Of a stretch of 64,000 nucleotides of DNA, positions 17,885 to 25,667 are shown piece after piece. The position numbers were made by a program, and so were the translations under genes. Source of the DNA: Candidatus Iainarchaeum sp. (GTDB lineage Archaea; Iainarchaeota; Iainarchaeia; Iainarchaeales; JAAZKV01); the NCBI GenBank assembly GCA_028702895.1, contig JAQVNZ010000002.1, positions 1-64,000 on the forward strand, written 5' to 3'. The notes beneath the pieces were generated by a model, which was not told the DNA's origin, searched no databases, and saw only the letters and a list, made by a program, of their open reading frames with translations. Position 1 is the stretch's first letter. Each line of letters opens with the position of its first letter.

Positions 17885-18430
17885 TTATATTAAATATAAT
17901 ATAACAGCTAATAAATTATATAATAAATGTCCAAAATAATTTTGTATTATTGAATTATTTTTTTTAAACCAATATGCTAGTATTAATCCAAGAAAAAAAA
18001 CGCCAATAGTTTGGGTTATTGATTCATATCCTAAATGAAAAAAAGTGAATATTATTGTTGAGAATAATATTCCAATATTTTTTTGTAGGAATGCTCTAAA
18101 AAAAAATTCTTCTATAAAAACAATTATTGTTAAAGATAGTATAAAAAAAATTGGTGTAATAAAACCATTCTTAATAAAATTTGCAACATTATCCATATCG
18201 TTTATTTGTATATTAAAAATTATTTCTATTGCGCTTATTGTTGTTGCAATAACCAAAAAACCAAGTATTAATATTCCAAAAAGTTTTAATGATCCTATTA
18301 ATTCTTTTTTTAATTCCTTATTTTTTGGGAGTAATTCTTTTTTTATTTCATCCCAAGTCTTTTTTTTTATTACTCGATAATAAAATAGGGGTATTAGTAT
18401 GAATAATGAAAATAATACTATGCTTTCCAT
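17885..18430 (-). CDS. CPBP-family intramembrane metalloprotease
   Basis: A 181-aa polytopic membrane protein of the Abi/CAAX prenyl protease 2 (CPBP) family. Motif 1 FIEEFFFRAFLQ (EExxxR), motif 2 FTFFHLGY (FxxxH) and motif 3 GHLLYNLLA (HxxxN) supply the glutamate, histidines and asparagine of the membrane-embedded metal site. Family members process prenylated proteins or peptides, or act in immunity to peptides; the substrate here is unknown. It lies between eS31 (S27ae) and kae1, genes usually adjacent in archaea, so it looks like an insertion into the cluster. Confidence 0.9.
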   Translation of the reverse strand: MESIVLFSLFILIPLFYYRVIKKKTWDEIKKELLPKNKELKKELIGSLKLFGILILGFLVIATTISAIEIIFNIQINDMDNVANFIKNGFITPIFFILSLTIIVFIEEFFFRAFLQKNIGILFSTIIFTFFHLGYESITQTIGVFFLGLILAYWFKKNNSIIQNYFGHLLYNLLAVILYLI

Positions 18431-18481
18431 GTAGTATAGTTATAATTAAAGTTAAATTAAATGTTTCTATTTAATTTTAAT

Positions 18482-18655
18482 TTATTTTTTTTCTGTATAA
18501 CTACATTTTCCACAAGAATATCTATCTTTGTGTTCTGCCATAAATATTCCTGGCCCACATTTTGGGCAAAATTTACCTGTTCTTTTTATTTCTTCTGCGT
18601 TAACAGAATATTTTTTTGATTTTTTTATTTTTGGTTTTTGTTTTTTTTCAGCCAT
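18482..18655 (-). CDS. rps27ae: Ribosomal protein S27ae (eS31)
   Basis: A 57-aa small-subunit protein. After a basic tail (KKQKPKIKKSKKYSV) comes a four-Cys zinc ribbon: FCPKCGPG at about 29-36 and YSCGKCSYT at about 46-54. This is the archaeal form without the ubiquitin fusion of eukaryotes. The start ATG at 18655 is preceded by GGTGAATTAA. It follows S24e by 9 bp, the standard archaeal order. Confidence 0.96.
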   Translation of the reverse strand: MAEKKQKPKIKKSKKYSVNAEEIKRTGKFCPKCGPGIFMAEHKDRYSCGKCSYTEKK

Positions 18656-18664
18656 TTAATTCAC

Positions 18665-18961
18665 CTATTCTTTTTTTTCTTCAACTTTTTTTGGTTTGTT
18701 TCTATTAATCATATATTTTCTTTCATTTTTTAATAAATCTTTTTCATTATCATAAATTCTTGCGTCAATAATATTTGTTATTGTTCCAAATTTACTGGCA
18801 ATTTTTTTAATTATTACGTTTTCTTCTTTAGCACTTAATTTTACTGCTAATTGTTTTCTTATTTCTTCTCTTGTAGGAATTATTTTTTCTTCAATTTGGG
18901 CTTTTACTTCAAATCTATTTAATAATTCATTTTTATCATTTTTTAGTATTGTTATTTTCAT
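18665..18961 (-). CDS. rps24e: Ribosomal protein S24e (eS24)
   Basis: A 98-aa small-subunit protein. Conserved features are LNRFEVKAQIE, the TREEIRKQLA helix and FGTITNIIDARIYD. I chose ATG at 18961; an in-frame GTG at 18970 is part of the GGTGAGG Shine-Dalgarno. The upstream spt4 stop codon overlaps that Shine-Dalgarno, so the two genes are tightly coupled. A Lys/Glu-rich tail ends the protein. Confidence 0.95.
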   Translation of the reverse strand: MKITILKNDKNELLNRFEVKAQIEEKIIPTREEIRKQLAVKLSAKEENVIIKKIASKFGTITNIIDARIYDNEKDLLKNERKYMINRNKPKKVEEKKE

Positions 18962-18966
18962 TTTCC

Positions 18967-19161
18967 TCACCTGCTTAATCTTAACGCGAATTTTCCTGTT
19001 CTAGTTATATTCATTTTTTTTGCAATTTCAGAATTTTCTGCATTTAATATTACTACATAGCCTCTCCAAAATGTTGTGAAATTACTACCTTCACAATTTG
19101 GACACTTGTCTCCTTCTTCTATTAGGAATCTACAATCCCTACAAGCTTTTTCTTTTACCAT
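18967..19161 (-). CDS. spt4: Transcription elongation factor Spt4 (RpoE'')
   Basis: A 64-aa zinc protein that binds Spt5 and raises RNA polymerase processivity. CRDCRFL and CPNCEGSNF provide the four zinc-binding Cys, followed by FWRGYVVILNAENSEIAKKM, the Spt5 NGN-binding part. The normal length of archaeal Spt4 is about 60 residues. It lies between rpo7 and S24e, its canonical position. Spt5 itself is not in the window. Confidence 0.96.
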   Translation of the reverse strand: MVKEKACRDCRFLIEEGDKCPNCEGSNFTTFWRGYVVILNAENSEIAKKMNITRTGKFALRLSR

Positions 19162-19176
19162 AATATCAATTCCAAT

Positions 19177-19797
19177 TTATTTTTTCTTCTCTTTTTTTTC
19201 AGATTTTTTTTGAACTGGTTTTTCTTGTACTTCTTTTTTCTCATTTTTTTTATCTTGTTTAGCTGCTATTGCTATCCAATCATTTTTTCCTAAACCAATT
19301 TGTCTCATAGTTAAACCTATTTTTGAATTTGATGTATCGTCTTTCATTGAAATTGTAACAATTTTTGCTAGAACATCATCTTCTTGAACAATTTTTTTAT
19401 CAGTTTTTTTACCTACAAATCCAGGTAATTTTGCATCATAATTAATAAAATCATCCATTATTTGACTAACGTGAATTAATCCTTCAATTGGGCCAATTCT
19501 TACAAATGCTCCAAATTCAGTAGCTTCTGTTATTGTTCCTCTAACTATTTCATGCATTGTTGGTTTGTAAGTTAACATTTCTATTTCTGTTTCATAATAC
19601 GCTGAACCGTCACCAGGTATTACGTGTCCGTCTCCAATCTTGTCTATTCCTGTAACTGCAATAATTACTCCAATATTATTTTCAATTCTTCCTTCGTAAT
19701 CTTCTTTACAAACTTCTAAGATTGATTCTTTTATTTTTACTCCAAGTTTTTTTGGAGGAACTCTCACTTTTTCTTTAACCTTAGTTTTATAGAACAT
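19177..19797 (-). CDS. rpo7: DNA-directed RNA polymerase subunit Rpo7 (RpoE')
   Basis: A 206-aa stalk subunit that, with Rpo4, binds nascent RNA and helps open promoters. The N-terminal RNP-like domain (FYKTKVKEKVRVPP) is followed by an S1/OB domain (VRGTITEATEFGAFVRIGP, EGLIHVSQI). The last 25 residues are Lys/Glu-rich and longer than usual. I set the start at ATG 19797, because the GTGs upstream are part of GTGGTGAG, the ribosome binding site. It heads the rpo7-spt4-S24e-S27ae unit. Confidence 0.96.
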   Translation of the reverse strand: MFYKTKVKEKVRVPPKKLGVKIKESILEVCKEDYEGRIENNIGVIIAVTGIDKIGDGHVIPGDGSAYYETEIEMLTYKPTMHEIVRGTITEATEFGAFVRIGPIEGLIHVSQIMDDFINYDAKLPGFVGKKTDKKIVQEDDVLAKIVTISMKDDTSNSKIGLTMRQIGLGKNDWIAIAAKQDKKNEKKEVQEKPVQKKSEKKEKKK

Positions 19798-19824
19798 TTG
19801 ACTCACCACAATTTAATATATTTA

Positions 19825-19841
19825 ATTTAAAGCTTTATAAA
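19825..19841 (-). promoter_or_regulatory. Promoter upstream of rpo7
   Basis: On the minus strand the segment reads TTTATAAAGCTTTAAAT, containing TATA-like TTTATAAA and the AAGCTTTA string also seen at the EF-1A and EMC3-like promoters. It lies 28-44 bp from the rpo7 ATG, consistent with a short-leader transcript. Confidence 0.5.
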
Positions 19842-19873
19842 AATAATTTCTTAGATTAAATTTATAAACCCAA

Positions 19874-20260
19874 TTAATAGCAAATTTCCTCCATTTCTAC
19901 TTTTGTTAAATTTTTTATGTATATTGTTTTTCCGCCTTTTGTATTAATTTTTTTTCTTAACTCTTTATCGTTTGTAGCAATTATATATTCATTGCTTTTT
20001 TCTAGTAATTCTTGGTCTACATTATTTGTTTTTGATTCTAATAAAATTATTTTTTCGTTTTCAATAACCTTTTTTATTATTGCGAATTCTCGTTTTATTT
20101 TTTTATCTTTTGATAATCCTTTCAACTCGTTAATTACTCCTTCTGTAGTATAAATTGTTGCGTTAATCGTTTCTTTTATTTCTTCTATTGCGTGTATTTT
20201 ATATCTTATCATTGTAAGAAAGAAATTGGTGTCAATCATTATTTTATATGACTTCACCAT
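19874..20260 (-). CDS. PIN-domain ribonuclease (Fcf1/Utp24-like)
   Basis: A 128-aa PIN-fold nuclease. MIDTNFFL carries the first metal-binding Asp, TEGVINELKGL the conserved Glu, and IIATNDKELRKKI the third acidic site. In archaea this gene stands between aIF2-gamma and rpo7 and is related to the rRNA-processing nuclease Fcf1/Utp24, so a role in pre-rRNA cleavage is likely. Its start overlaps the aIF2-gamma stop by 17 bp. A toxin (VapC) is less likely, since no antitoxin partner is adjacent. Confidence 0.88.
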   Translation of the reverse strand: MVKSYKIMIDTNFFLTMIRYKIHAIEEIKETINATIYTTEGVINELKGLSKDKKIKREFAIIKKVIENEKIILLESKTNNVDQELLEKSNEYIIATNDKELRKKINTKGGKTIYIKNLTKVEMEEICY

Positions 20261-21593
20261 ATGCGATTAACCTCCATTGATTATTAATATTTTTACTTAT
20301 AGCTATTTTTTCATTGATTTCAAGTATTTCTTCATTTTTTAAATTTATTTCAAGTTCATCTTTTTTTATGGATTTAATAAAACCAACACTGGTATTAGTT
20401 CCGATTGTTAGTACTAATGGATCATTAATTTTTAATTCTGCATTTTTTGGATCAAAATTAATCATTCTTTCAAATAAAGTCATTTTAATTTTCATTTGAT
20501 TTGTTGGTTTTGGTAGTGAATCAATTTTTGCTAATATTTTTCCGCGTAATTGATCATTTTGTGCTATGCTTGGATCAAGATCTGTTCCGATTGCAATCAA
20601 TCCTCCGGCATGTGCCTCATTGAGTAATCCTTTATTAGTTGATATGGATAATACTTTTATTTTTGTTTTTCCATCTATTCCTGGGCATAATTCTAATTCA
20701 TCGCCTATTTTTACTATTCCTTGGGATATGCTTCCGCCTAGTATTGCACCTTTTATTTTTTTAATTTCTGTTCCTGGTTTGTTAATATCAAAACTTCTTG
20801 CAACAAACATTTTTAGTGGTTTTTTTAAATCTAAGTTTGGTGATGGTATTGTTTCTTCAATTGCTTCTATTAGTAAATCAATATTTGCGCCAAAACTAGC
20901 GGATGTTGGTATTATTTTTGCATTTTCAAAACCATAGTCTTTTAAAAATTTTTTTATTTTTTTATAATTTTCAATTACTTTTTCTTTGGTTACTAAATCA
21001 ATTTTATTTTGTGCTACAACAATATTTTGTACACCTGCAAATTTTAAGGCCATTAAATGTTCAATTGTTCTTGGTTGAGGGCATTCTTCGTTTGCGGCTA
21101 CTACTAATATTGCTCCGTTCATTAACGCTGCTCCGCTTAGCATTGTAGTCATTAGTGTTTCGTGTCCTGGTGCGTCAACAATACTAATTGTTCTTTGGCT
21201 TATTATTTCGCCTTCTTCTTTATTAGAATATTTTATTCCATTTGGAGTTTTTATTTTATAAAATGTTGTGTCCGCGTAACCTAGTCTTATTGATATTCCT
21301 CTTTTTAGTTCTTCGCTGTGCATATCAGTCCATGATCCGGTTAGTGCTTTAGTTAATGATGTTTTTCCATGATCTACGTGGCCAATCATTCCAATATTTA
21401 TTTGTGGTTGTGTTGATTCTTTTTTTAAATTATCTTTTTTAATAGTGTCTGTTTTTTTAATAATGTCTTTTTTTGTTGTGTTTGTTTTAATATTTTCTTT
21501 TTTTATTGTCGTTGATTTATTAGTAGTATCTTTTTTTATAATTTCTTTTTTTGGTTTAATAGTTTTTTTCACAACTTTTATTTCTTTTTTCAT
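20244..21593 (-). CDS. eif2g: Translation initiation factor aIF2 subunit gamma, zinc knuckle lost
   Basis: A 449-aa GTPase that carries Met-tRNAi to the small subunit. GHVDHGKT (71-78), DAPGHETLM, QNKIDLV and SAS are the G motifs; domains 2 and 3 are complete. Two oddities: residues 1-63 are a Lys/Thr-rich extension made of KKD/KKEN-type repeats, absent from most aIF2-gamma; and the segment between LGYAD and RTISIVDAPGHE, which normally holds a Cys4 zinc knuckle, contains no Cys (YKIKTPNGIKYSNKEEG). SelB and EF-Tu-like factors are excluded by GSWTDMHSEELKRGISI and HETLMTTMLSGAALM. Confidence 0.97.
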   Translation of the reverse strand: MKKEIKVVKKTIKPKKEIIKKDTTNKSTTIKKENIKTNTTKKDIIKKTDTIKKDNLKKESTQPQINIGMIGHVDHGKTSLTKALTGSWTDMHSEELKRGISIRLGYADTTFYKIKTPNGIKYSNKEEGEIISQRTISIVDAPGHETLMTTMLSGAALMNGAILVVAANEECPQPRTIEHLMALKFAGVQNIVVAQNKIDLVTKEKVIENYKKIKKFLKDYGFENAKIIPTSASFGANIDLLIEAIEETIPSPNLDLKKPLKMFVARSFDINKPGTEIKKIKGAILGGSISQGIVKIGDELELCPGIDGKTKIKVLSISTNKGLLNEAHAGGLIAIGTDLDPSIAQNDQLRGKILAKIDSLPKPTNQMKIKMTLFERMINFDPKNAELKINDPLVLTIGTNTSVGFIKSIKKDELEINLKNEEILEINEKIAISKNINNQWRLIAYGEVI

Positions 21594-21622
21594 TTTATCA
21601 TCTCAACTTGTTATAAAAATAA

Positions 21623-21649
21623 AAAGGAGTTAATTAGTTAAACTCCTTT
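21623..21649 (-). terminator. Hairpin after the S6e gene
   Basis: AAAGGAGTT (21623-21631) pairs with AACTCCTTT (21641-21649), 9 bp with a 9-nt loop. On the minus strand it lies 24 bp after the S6e stop and is followed by TTATTTTTATAA. It looks like a terminator or processing site that separates S6e from aIF2-gamma. Confidence 0.6.
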
Positions 21650-21673
21650 GTTTGTTTTAATTTTTTTATTATT

Positions 21674-22156
21674 TTAATGTCTTCCTTTTTTTGTTGGTGC
21701 GTCTCCGATTGCTCCACTTTGAGCTAGTTCTTTGCTCTTTAGTAATGCTTTTTCTTTTGCACTCATTTCTTCTTCTGCACTAACAGGTATTTCTTTTCCA
21801 AATATTTCTGCAAGTTTTTTTGTTCCATCTTTAGTTATTTTTAGATTTACTTGTGCGGTTACTTCGCTTATTGTGTTTCCTCTTACAGATACTCTTTTTC
21901 TTTGTCCTTTTATTTTTGACTTAGATTTAAAGCCCAGCCCTTTGGCAGTAAGTATTTTTTTTCTTCCCGGTCCTTGTACTGAATTATTCATTGGAAACCC
22001 ATCTTTATCGCTTCCGCCGGTAATTACTGCTTCAAAGCCAGTTAAACCTATATTTTCCAACTTGATTGTTTCACCAATTTTTTTCCCGATGAATTGATCT
22101 TCGTCAGAACTTGTACTATATGCCTTTCCAGACTTTGTGCTTATTACGAACTTCAT
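21674..22156 (-). CDS. rps6e: Ribosomal protein S6e (eS6)
   Basis: A 160-aa small-subunit protein. IGLTGFEAVITGGSDKDGFP and GKGLGFK-type residues with RKRVSVRGNTISEVTAQVN are the family signatures. The eukaryotic phosphorylated tail is missing as in all archaea, replaced here by a helix (EEEMSAKEKALLKSKEL) after the domain. A GGGGGAT Shine-Dalgarno precedes the ATG. It lies between aIF5B and aIF2-gamma, the usual archaeal order. Confidence 0.96.
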   Translation of the reverse strand: MKFVISTKSGKAYSTSSDEDQFIGKKIGETIKLENIGLTGFEAVITGGSDKDGFPMNNSVQGPGRKKILTAKGLGFKSKSKIKGQRKRVSVRGNTISEVTAQVNLKITKDGTKKLAEIFGKEIPVSAEEEMSAKEKALLKSKELAQSGAIGDAPTKKGRH

Positions 22157-22292
22157 TTTTAATCCCCCTAAATTTAATTATTTTAATTTTAAATATCCTA
22201 TTTTTTGTGTCTTTATTTAATTTTTATCACTTAATTATTTTTTGTTTTAACTTTCGTTGTTTATTATTTTTCTGTTTGCTTGCATTTTTAAA

Positions 22293-24029
22293 TTAATTTT
22301 CATTCTTTAATTTTATTTCTTCTAATAATTTTATTTCATCTTTACTAAATTCAGATAAATATTTGTTTAATTCACAATATTGTTTTGTGGGTATGCAAGA
22401 ATATAATATGTCGCCTTCAAACAAATTTTTACCAATGCTTCCATTATCAATTGCTATTGCTGCTTCTTCTCCTTTTTTAAGTTCTTTTATTTTTTCTCCT
22501 TCGCTTTGAATACCTGTAACTTTTCCAATTATTTCACCGTTTTTATTTATTACTTTCCAACCTTCTTTTAAAATTCCTTCTTCTATTTTTACTCCAACTA
22601 TTGCTGGTTTATTATTTCTAAAAACTTTTCCTTTTAAAACATTTATTTTTACTGGTAATACTAAACAAGAAAAATCTTGTTCTTTTTGTATTTTTTTACT
22701 TTTGTTAACCCATTCTATATATTCTTCAATTATTTTGTAAATCACTTTTTGATTAAATATTGGTATGTCTCGAAGTTGTGCTTCTTTTTGGGCTTCATTA
22801 TCAATAATAACATTAAATCCAATTACTACTCCTAAAAATGGTTCTTCGCAAGCAATTGATGCTGCTTCCATAATATCTTTTCTATTAATATTTCCAATTT
22901 CTGCTTTTTTTATCATAATTTTTTCTTTTTTAAATAATTCAATTAATGCTTCAAGCGAACCAATAGCATCAGCTTTGATTATTATTCCCGTGTTGTCTGT
23001 AGTAATAAAACTTTTTTTTATTTCATTTTCTAATTCTTTTAAATCACTTTCTTCTTTGATTACTATTAGTGTTGATCCCACTAATACTTCGTTAAGGTTT
23101 GGTGCAGAAATTTTTACTCCTGATGCAGCAAACGCTTCTTTTACTACTAAAAATTTTTCTTTTGTATCAATAATTTCTTGCATGGGTTTTGTTTGTAATA
23201 ATGATCTTATTTTCGTTCTTATTATTCCGTTTTTTCCTAAAACTGCTATTTCATCATTTACTTGTAATTTTCCTTCATATAATATTACATCAATTGTTTT
23301 CCCAAGGCCTTTTTCTTCTTTAGCTTCAAGTACTGTTGCTTTTCCTTTTTCATTAATATCTATTTCTAAATCTTTTTCTAAATATTTTTGGCTTAATCCT
23401 GCGAGTAATGTTAGTATTTCTGGTAATCCTTCTTTAGTTTTTGCTGAGCATGGTACAATAGGTATTTGTTTTCCAAATTCGCATCTATCAAATCTTTCGC
23501 TTTGAAATCCTTGTTCAAAAATTTTTCCCACTAAAACATATAATTTTTCATCTAATAATCGTTTAGTATTTTCGTTTTGGTTTGAATGGTTTTTTAAAAA
23601 ACTACCTTCTTTTGAATCATAAAATGGTAGCATATCAATTTTATTCATTGCTATTATGAATGGTACTTTGTTAAGTTTTAGAATATTTATTGCTTCTATT
23701 GTTTGTGGTTGTAATCCTTGCATTGCATCCACTACTAGTATTGCTAGATCCGCTATACTTCCTCCTCGTTTTCGTAGGTTTGTGAATGCTTCGTGTCCTG
23801 GAGTGTCTATTAATAATAATCCAGGTATTTTTAAATTAAATCCAAATTTTTTTATTAATTCTCCTGCAATTTTGTTTATAGATTCAATTGGTATTTCTGT
23901 TGCGCCAATATGCTGTGTTATAGCTCCCGCTTCTCTCCCTGCAACTCTAGTGGACCTTATTGCGTCAAGGATACTAGTTTTACCGTGATCAACGTGGCCT
24001 AACACAGTTATTATTGGCTGTCTAATCAT
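22293..24029 (-). CDS. infB: Translation initiation factor aIF5B
   Basis: A 578-aa GTPase that joins the ribosomal subunits. GHVDHGKTSILD begins at residue 11, DTPGHEAF and AMNKIDM follow; domain II, III and IV are complete (EEGILKEGWKVINKNG in domain IV). As in other archaea it lacks the long eukaryotic and bacterial N-terminal extensions. The ATG overlaps the ndk stop by 4 bp (ATGA), so translation is coupled. Confidence 0.97.
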   Translation of the reverse strand: MIRQPIITVLGHVDHGKTSILDAIRSTRVAGREAGAITQHIGATEIPIESINKIAGELIKKFGFNLKIPGLLLIDTPGHEAFTNLRKRGGSIADLAILVVDAMQGLQPQTIEAINILKLNKVPFIIAMNKIDMLPFYDSKEGSFLKNHSNQNENTKRLLDEKLYVLVGKIFEQGFQSERFDRCEFGKQIPIVPCSAKTKEGLPEILTLLAGLSQKYLEKDLEIDINEKGKATVLEAKEEKGLGKTIDVILYEGKLQVNDEIAVLGKNGIIRTKIRSLLQTKPMQEIIDTKEKFLVVKEAFAASGVKISAPNLNEVLVGSTLIVIKEESDLKELENEIKKSFITTDNTGIIIKADAIGSLEALIELFKKEKIMIKKAEIGNINRKDIMEAASIACEEPFLGVVIGFNVIIDNEAQKEAQLRDIPIFNQKVIYKIIEEYIEWVNKSKKIQKEQDFSCLVLPVKINVLKGKVFRNNKPAIVGVKIEEGILKEGWKVINKNGEIIGKVTGIQSEGEKIKELKKGEEAAIAIDNGSIGKNLFEGDILYSCIPTKQYCELNKYLSEFSKDEIKLLEEIKLKNEN

Positions 24030-24571
24030 TCTATTTTCCTCTTTTCTTCTTTTGCTTTAGCGTATTGTTCTTGATCGCTTTTCCACTCAACATCGCTTGG
24101 GTGGTATTGTTCTTTTTCTGATCCACAATAAATCCAATTAAAATTTAGTTGATCATATTCGATTATTTCTTCTTCTTTGAAAAATCTTTGTATTTCTTTT
24201 TCTGCAATTTCATTTGTTTCTGATGCGTGAACAATATTTGTTTGTACACTCATTGCAAAATCTCCTCTTATTGTTCCAACATCTGCTTCTCTTGAGTTTG
24301 TTGATCCAACAAGGGTTCTTACTACTTGTACTGCGTCTTTTCCTTCTAATACTAATAGTATACAAGGAATGCTTGTCATATAATTCATTAATTCTTGATA
24401 GAATGGTTTACTTGATAAGTGGGAATAATGATCTTTTAATTGGTAAACTTTTAATCTTTCTAATTTTAAACCAATTATTTTTAGTCCCTTTCTTTCAAAT
24501 CTTTGGATTACTTCTCCAATAAGACATCTATTCACTCCATCTGGTTTTATTATAACCAATGTTCTTCTCAT
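24026..24571 (-). CDS. ndk: Nucleoside diphosphate kinase
   Basis: A 181-aa enzyme that balances NTP and dNTP pools by phosphate transfer through a phospho-histidine. IIKPDGVNR, the phosphate-binding READVGTIRGDF and NIVHASE with catalytic His115 are intact. The usual length is about 150; here a 30-residue charged C-terminal extension (QYAKAKEEKRKIE) is added. It lies between L24e and aIF5B, the normal archaeal place. Confidence 0.97.
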   Translation of the reverse strand: MRRTLVIIKPDGVNRCLIGEVIQRFERKGLKIIGLKLERLKVYQLKDHYSHLSSKPFYQELMNYMTSIPCILLVLEGKDAVQVVRTLVGSTNSREADVGTIRGDFAMSVQTNIVHASETNEIAEKEIQRFFKEEEIIEYDQLNFNWIYCGSEKEQYHPSDVEWKSDQEQYAKAKEEKRKIE

Positions 24572-24613
24572 CTAATCAACCCTTATTATTTTATTTTTTT
24601 GTGAAATTTAATT

Positions 24614-24874
24614 CTATTTTTTAGATTTTTTTGTTGTTGTTTTGTTTTCGCTTGTTGTCTTGTTTTCTTTTATTGTTTTTGCTGATGCTAACAATGTTTG
24701 TTTCATTTTATTGTAAGCGTTAGTCCATTTTGTTTTAATTGGTTTTCTTTTCATCATAATCGAATTTTTTTCACATTTATTTGTGCAAAAATAGCTTACG
24801 CTACCATCTTTTTTTGCATAAAGTTTTCCCTTTCCTTCTGGAATATCTTTTCCACAAAAGTTACATTTAACCAT
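24614..24874 (-). CDS. rpl24e: Ribosomal protein L24e (eL24)
   Basis: An 86-aa large-subunit protein with the Cys4 zinc site CNFCGKDIP (4-7) and FCTNKCEKN (30-34). RKPIKTKWTNAY is the conserved segment after it. The rest is a Lys/Thr/Ser tail. A GAGGTGA Shine-Dalgarno precedes the start. It sits between S28e and ndk. Confidence 0.96.
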   Translation of the reverse strand: MVKCNFCGKDIPEGKGKLYAKKDGSVSYFCTNKCEKNSIMMKRKPIKTKWTNAYNKMKQTLLASAKTIKENKTTSENKTTTKKSKK

Positions 24875-24895
24875 ATAGTCACCTCTTGTTAATTA

Positions 24896-25105
24896 TTATG
24901 CTTTAATCTCTTTTGCTTCTCTTTCAGTGTCTAATAGTAAAATAACATCGCCTTTTCGAATTATCCCTAAAGTGTTTCTTCTTTTTACTCGACCTTTTTC
25001 AGGGCCTTCTAGAATTCTACACAATATTTGGGTTATTTCACCATGAACGCCAGTTGATTTAACTATTTCAACTACTTCTGCGGGAGTTCCCATTTCGTTT
25101 GCCAT
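24896..25105 (-). CDS. rps28e: Ribosomal protein S28e (eS28)
   Basis: A 69-aa OB-fold small-subunit protein. STGVHGEITQILCRILEG and KRRNTLGIIRKGDVILLL are diagnostic, and the size is normal. It follows L7Ae by 10 bp and precedes L24e by 21 bp. The C-terminal ETEREAR motif of the family is seen as TEREAKEIKA. Confidence 0.97.
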   Translation of the reverse strand: MANEMGTPAEVVEIVKSTGVHGEITQILCRILEGPEKGRVKRRNTLGIIRKGDVILLLDTEREAKEIKA

Positions 25106-25115
25106 TTCATTTCAC

Positions 25116-25475
25116 CTACTTTTTTAATTCTTCAATTTTTGCGCTTAAATCTTTTATTTCTTTTTCTGCTGAGCTTTCAATTATTGCTATTGCGCTTGTA
25201 GCCATTCTTAATCCAGCTTTTTCTCCAAGTTCTTTTTTTGTTTCCATATAAGAACATGTAATATTTTTTTCTTTACAAAGAATTGGTATATGCATTATTA
25301 TTTCTGCAGGAGTTACATCTTCTGCAATAACAATTAGTTTTGCTGTTCCTCTTTCAATTGCTTTTGTAACTTCGTTTAAACCTGCTTTTATTTTTCCTTT
25401 AGCAGATTTTTCAACTATTCTTTTTGTTTCTTCTTTTAATTCATTAGTTAATTGTACTTTAATATATTCCGCCAT
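25116..25475 (-). CDS. rpl7ae: Ribosomal protein L7Ae (kink-turn RNA-binding protein)
   Basis: A 119-aa protein that binds kink-turns in 23S rRNA, box C/D and H/ACA guide RNAs and RNase P RNA. GLNEVTKAIERGTAKLIVIA and AEDVTPAEIIMHIPILC are the RNA-binding motifs. I place the start at ATG 25475, preceded by a strong GGAGGTGT; a longer in-frame extension to 25532 lacks support and would cover the leader. It is the first gene of the minus-strand cluster ending in kae1. Confidence 0.96.
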   Translation of the reverse strand: MAEYIKVQLTNELKEETKRIVEKSAKGKIKAGLNEVTKAIERGTAKLIVIAEDVTPAEIIMHIPILCKEKNITCSYMETKKELGEKAGLRMATSAIAIIESSAEKEIKDLSAKIEELKK

Positions 25476-25573
25476 TTTACACACCTCCACAATTGCATAA
25501 TTACTAATCATCTGCGTATTATCACAATACATTTTGGCATTGTTTTATGATATTACTTTCATTTGATTATTAA

Positions 25574-25640
25574 CTAGCATCCGTTTCATTGGCAGAAACT
25601 AGATTCTTACTTATTTTCCATCTAGAAAGCTTTAAAAACT
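25574..25640 (-). promoter_or_regulatory. Promoter and structured leader of L7Ae
   Basis: On the minus strand AGTTTTTAAAGC (25629-25640) is a TATA-like element. Transcription about 25 bp on would give a leader of about 130 nt before the ATG at 25475. In it, GTTTC (25583-25587) pairs with GAAAC (25595-25599), flanked by CTA/TAG with an asymmetric bulge. L7Ae is known in other archaea to bind a kink-turn in its own leader; whether this hairpin is such a site is inference. Confidence 0.4.
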
Positions 25641-25667
25641 TAGTTAGAAAAAGTATTATGTATAAAA

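Noticed and set aside
19874..20260. Toxin of a VapBC toxin-antitoxin pair
   Set aside because: The gene occupies the conserved archaeal Fcf1-like slot between aIF2-gamma and rpo7 and has no antitoxin partner.
22765..23505. 246-aa plus-strand frame opposite aIF5B
   Set aside because: Antisense shadow of a clear essential gene.
25476..25532. N-terminal extension of L7Ae
   Set aside because: A strong GGAGGTGT lies directly before ATG 25475 and the family starts there.
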